From: an uncultured Methanofollis sp.
GTDB taxonomy: Archaea > Halobacteriota > Methanomicrobia > Methanomicrobiales > Methanofollaceae
Direction: 5' to 3'
DNA length: 5,867 nucleotides
Assembly (NCBI RefSeq): GCF_937919355.1
Contig: NZ_CALFSA010000095.1
Span: 1-5,867 of the forward strand
Part shown: piece after piece, positions 4,419 to 5,867 of the stretch
Layout of the letters: every line of letters begins with the position of its first letter
Numbering within the stretch: position 1 is the first letter of the stretch
Translations under genes and position numbers: made by a program
The notes under the pieces: generated by a model
Told to the model about the DNA's origin: nothing
The model's input: the letters and a program-made list of their open reading frames with translations, nothing else
The model's database searches: none

Positions 4419-5867
4419 CCGGGATGATCAGGGAGCGCTCGCCTGCCGGCATGAACTCGCGGATCGCACCCTTTGCGAACTCGCGCCTGGGTTCGGAGAA
4501 GTCGAACTTCAGGGACGGGTCGGCGAAGGTGATCTTGATCAGGGGCTCGAGACAGAACGCGTCGCCGCGGCTGTAGTGGGAACCGGCGACGATAGCGGCG
4601 TACTCGCCCTGGTGGCCGACGTTCATTGCGTAGTTCGGGTAGTTCGGGCCACGGAGTTCGCCCATCAGGCCGCGGTCAGGCTCCATGGAGAGGGAGTTTG
4701 CTGAACCGCACTGGTCCTGCAGGTCGTAGCCGAAGAAGCCGAGCCTGGACCATGCATCCTTGTGGATGATCATGGAGAGGTACCAGCCGTTGAGACCGGC
4801 GTTGGAGTTGCCGGTTGCAATTGCGGTGGAGAGACCGGAGGCTGCAGCCATGACACCGGCACGCTGGGAGCCGCCGAAGTGGTCTTCCATCATGGTCGGG
4901 AACTGCTCGTACTGCTCGAGGGCGTTGAGGGTGACCTCGGTGGAGATGTCGTTGACGACGTCCTGGGTCGGCTTGACCTTGTCAGCCGGGGACGGGTTCT
5001 TCCAGTCGACCTTGTACTTGTCCTTGATGTAGTCCATGCCGTAGTAGGTGAACTCATCGAGGATGTTGTCGGTGTATGCGGCGGTCGCGTACTGGGTGAA
5101 GCCGACACCGCCGGACATGTAGGAGCCGAGCCAGATCTGGTCGAAGAGTGCGCAGCCCGCACCGACGACCTCAAGGGAGGCCTTTGCCGGGTCGTTCGGG
5201 TACTTGCGGTCGGCCTGGATCATATCGGCGAAGTTGCCGAACTTGATGCCACCGGGCTCGTTCGGGCCACGTGCACGGCGTGCCGGGAGGATGTCGGCCA
5301 TCTGGATGACGCCGGCGTGCTTTGCAGCGAAGGAGAGGTCGGCGACTGCCGCTTCACCGGCGCACATGCGGTATGCAGCGATGAAGGACATACCGATCTG
5401 CATCGCAGACCAGCGGGAGGTGGTGCCGCCGTCGCACGTCCTGGAGACGATGGACGGGATGTGGATTGCCTGGAACATCGACTTGCCGACTTCGGCCTTG
5501 AGTTCCTCGGCCTGCTTCTTCGGGAAGAGCTTCTCGATGTTCAGGAGGAACTGGGGCTCGATGTCGTCGGCGAGTTCGTCGTCGCCGGTGAAGACCTTCA
5601 CGTAGCAGTCGTCGGTGAGTGCCGGGTGGGTCTCGACCATGTGTTCCTGGACGACTGCGCCGCCGGGCATGGCGTGGTTGAGGATGTGGAGGTACTCGTT
5701 GATCGTCTCAGGGGTGACTTCCTTGCCGAGACGCTTCTGCAGGGTGGCGTGGGCCATGTCCATGCCGACGATAACGGTCCTGCGGATGTCGTCCCACATC
5801 TGCTGCATGGCAGCGTTGTTGACGAAGTGGAGGTCGTCGCCCTCGACGAAGACGCCGGTGCCGGAGA
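4411..5867 (-). CDS. mcrA: Methyl-coenzyme M reductase alpha subunit, 5'-truncated by window edge
   Basis: McrA is the F430-carrying subunit of the cytoplasmic (alpha-beta-gamma)2 enzyme that makes methane from methyl-coenzyme M and coenzyme B. The window holds 484 codons plus the stop; by comparison with the Methanothermobacter marburgensis protein (recalled, not aligned by program) about 74 N-terminal residues lie beyond the right edge. The visible part begins SGTGVFVEGDDLHFVNN. The Ni-axial glutamine (Gln147 there) is in VVQEH, and the active-site Tyr333 is in GFTQYATAAY. All recalled modification sites are kept: His257 (codon 5317-5319), Arg271 (5275-5277), Gln400 (4864-4866), thioglycine Gly445 (4729-4731) and Cys452 (4708-4710). 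An 8-residue-longer loop (about 4960-5020) relative to M. marburgensis is normal for Methanomicrobia-type McrA, as I recall. Other mcr genes should lie to the right. The common mcrA amplicon region falls at about 4622-5116. Confidence 0.98.
   Translation of the reverse strand, partial: SGTGVFVEGDDLHFVNNAAMQQMWDDIRRTVIVGMDMAHATLQKRLGKEVTPETINEYLHILNHAMPGGAVVQEHMVETHPALTDDCYVKVFTGDDELADDIEPQFLLNIEKLFPKKQAEELKAEVGKSMFQAIHIPSIVSRTCDGGTTSRWSAMQIGMSFIAAYRMCAGEAAVADLSFAAKHAGVIQMADILPARRARGPNEPGGIKFGNFADMIQADRKYPNDPAKASLEVVGAGCALFDQIWLGSYMSGGVGFTQYATAAYTDNILDEFTYYGMDYIKDKYKVDWKNPSPADKVKPTQDVVNDISTEVTLNALEQYEQFPTMMEDHFGGSQRAGVMAAASGLSTAIATGNSNAGLNGWYLSMIIHKDAWSRLGFFGYDLQDQCGSANSLSMEPDRGLMGELRGPNYPNYAMNVGHQGEYAAIVAGSHYSRGDAFCLEPLIKITFADPSLKFDFSEPRREFAKGAIREFMPAGERSLIIPVR

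Noticed and set aside
4960..5020. The loop in McrA that is longer than in M. marburgensis, as a novelty
   Set aside because: As I recall, Methanomicrobia McrA proteins (about 570 residues) commonly carry this longer loop, so it is lineage-typical rather than new.

Overview
The window looks like chromosome of a GC-rich, hydrogenotrophic methanogen, most plausibly order Methanomicrobiales (Methanoculleus/Methanofollis type). The decisive marker is the mcrA gene at the right end, which encodes the alpha subunit of methyl-coenzyme M reductase. TATA-box promoters, poly-T terminators and an archaeal geranylgeranyl-reductase-type flavoprotein agree with this. The order-level placement is judged from the McrA sequence by memory, not by a computed tree.

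Layout. Bases 1-226 hold no convincing gene, only two inverted repeats near the left edge. From 227 to 1396 (+) lies a complete FAD-dependent geranylgeranyl reductase-family gene, probably for saturating archaeal isoprenoid lipids. A TATA/BRE promoter overlaps its stop codon and starts a four-gene group on the + strand (1436-4084). This is a complete ECF-type (energy-coupling factor) transition-metal importer: cbiM-type S component, a PDGLE-domain small subunit (CbiN/NikN role), cbiO-type ATPase and cbiQ-type transmembrane coupling subunit. Genes 1-2 and 3-4 overlap by ATGA. A 32-bp gap with a T7 tract and TATA-like bases separates the two pairs. The group ends in a T10 tract (4101-4110).

Bases 4085-4410 form a 326-bp convergent intergenic region. 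It is unusually AT-rich in the middle and carries repeated GGATATAT boxes, a palindrome, a perfect 8-bp hairpin and a possible 27-codon micro-ORF behind a strong ribosome binding site. On the minus strand 4411-5867 is mcrA, cut at its 5' end by the window edge, with a hairpin plus T7 terminator at its stop codon.

Functional link. The importer supplies Ni2+ or Co2+. Methanogens need cobalt for the corrinoid of the Mtr methyltransferase and nickel for factor F430 in Mcr and for hydrogenases. The PDGLE-type small subunit and the mcrA neighbour make nickel a serious alternative to the usual 'cobalt' label, but sequence alone does not settle it. I see no phage, IS element, CRISPR array, tRNA or rRNA. 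Most of the window is ordinary core genome, and the least explained part is the AT-rich island between cbiQ and mcrA.
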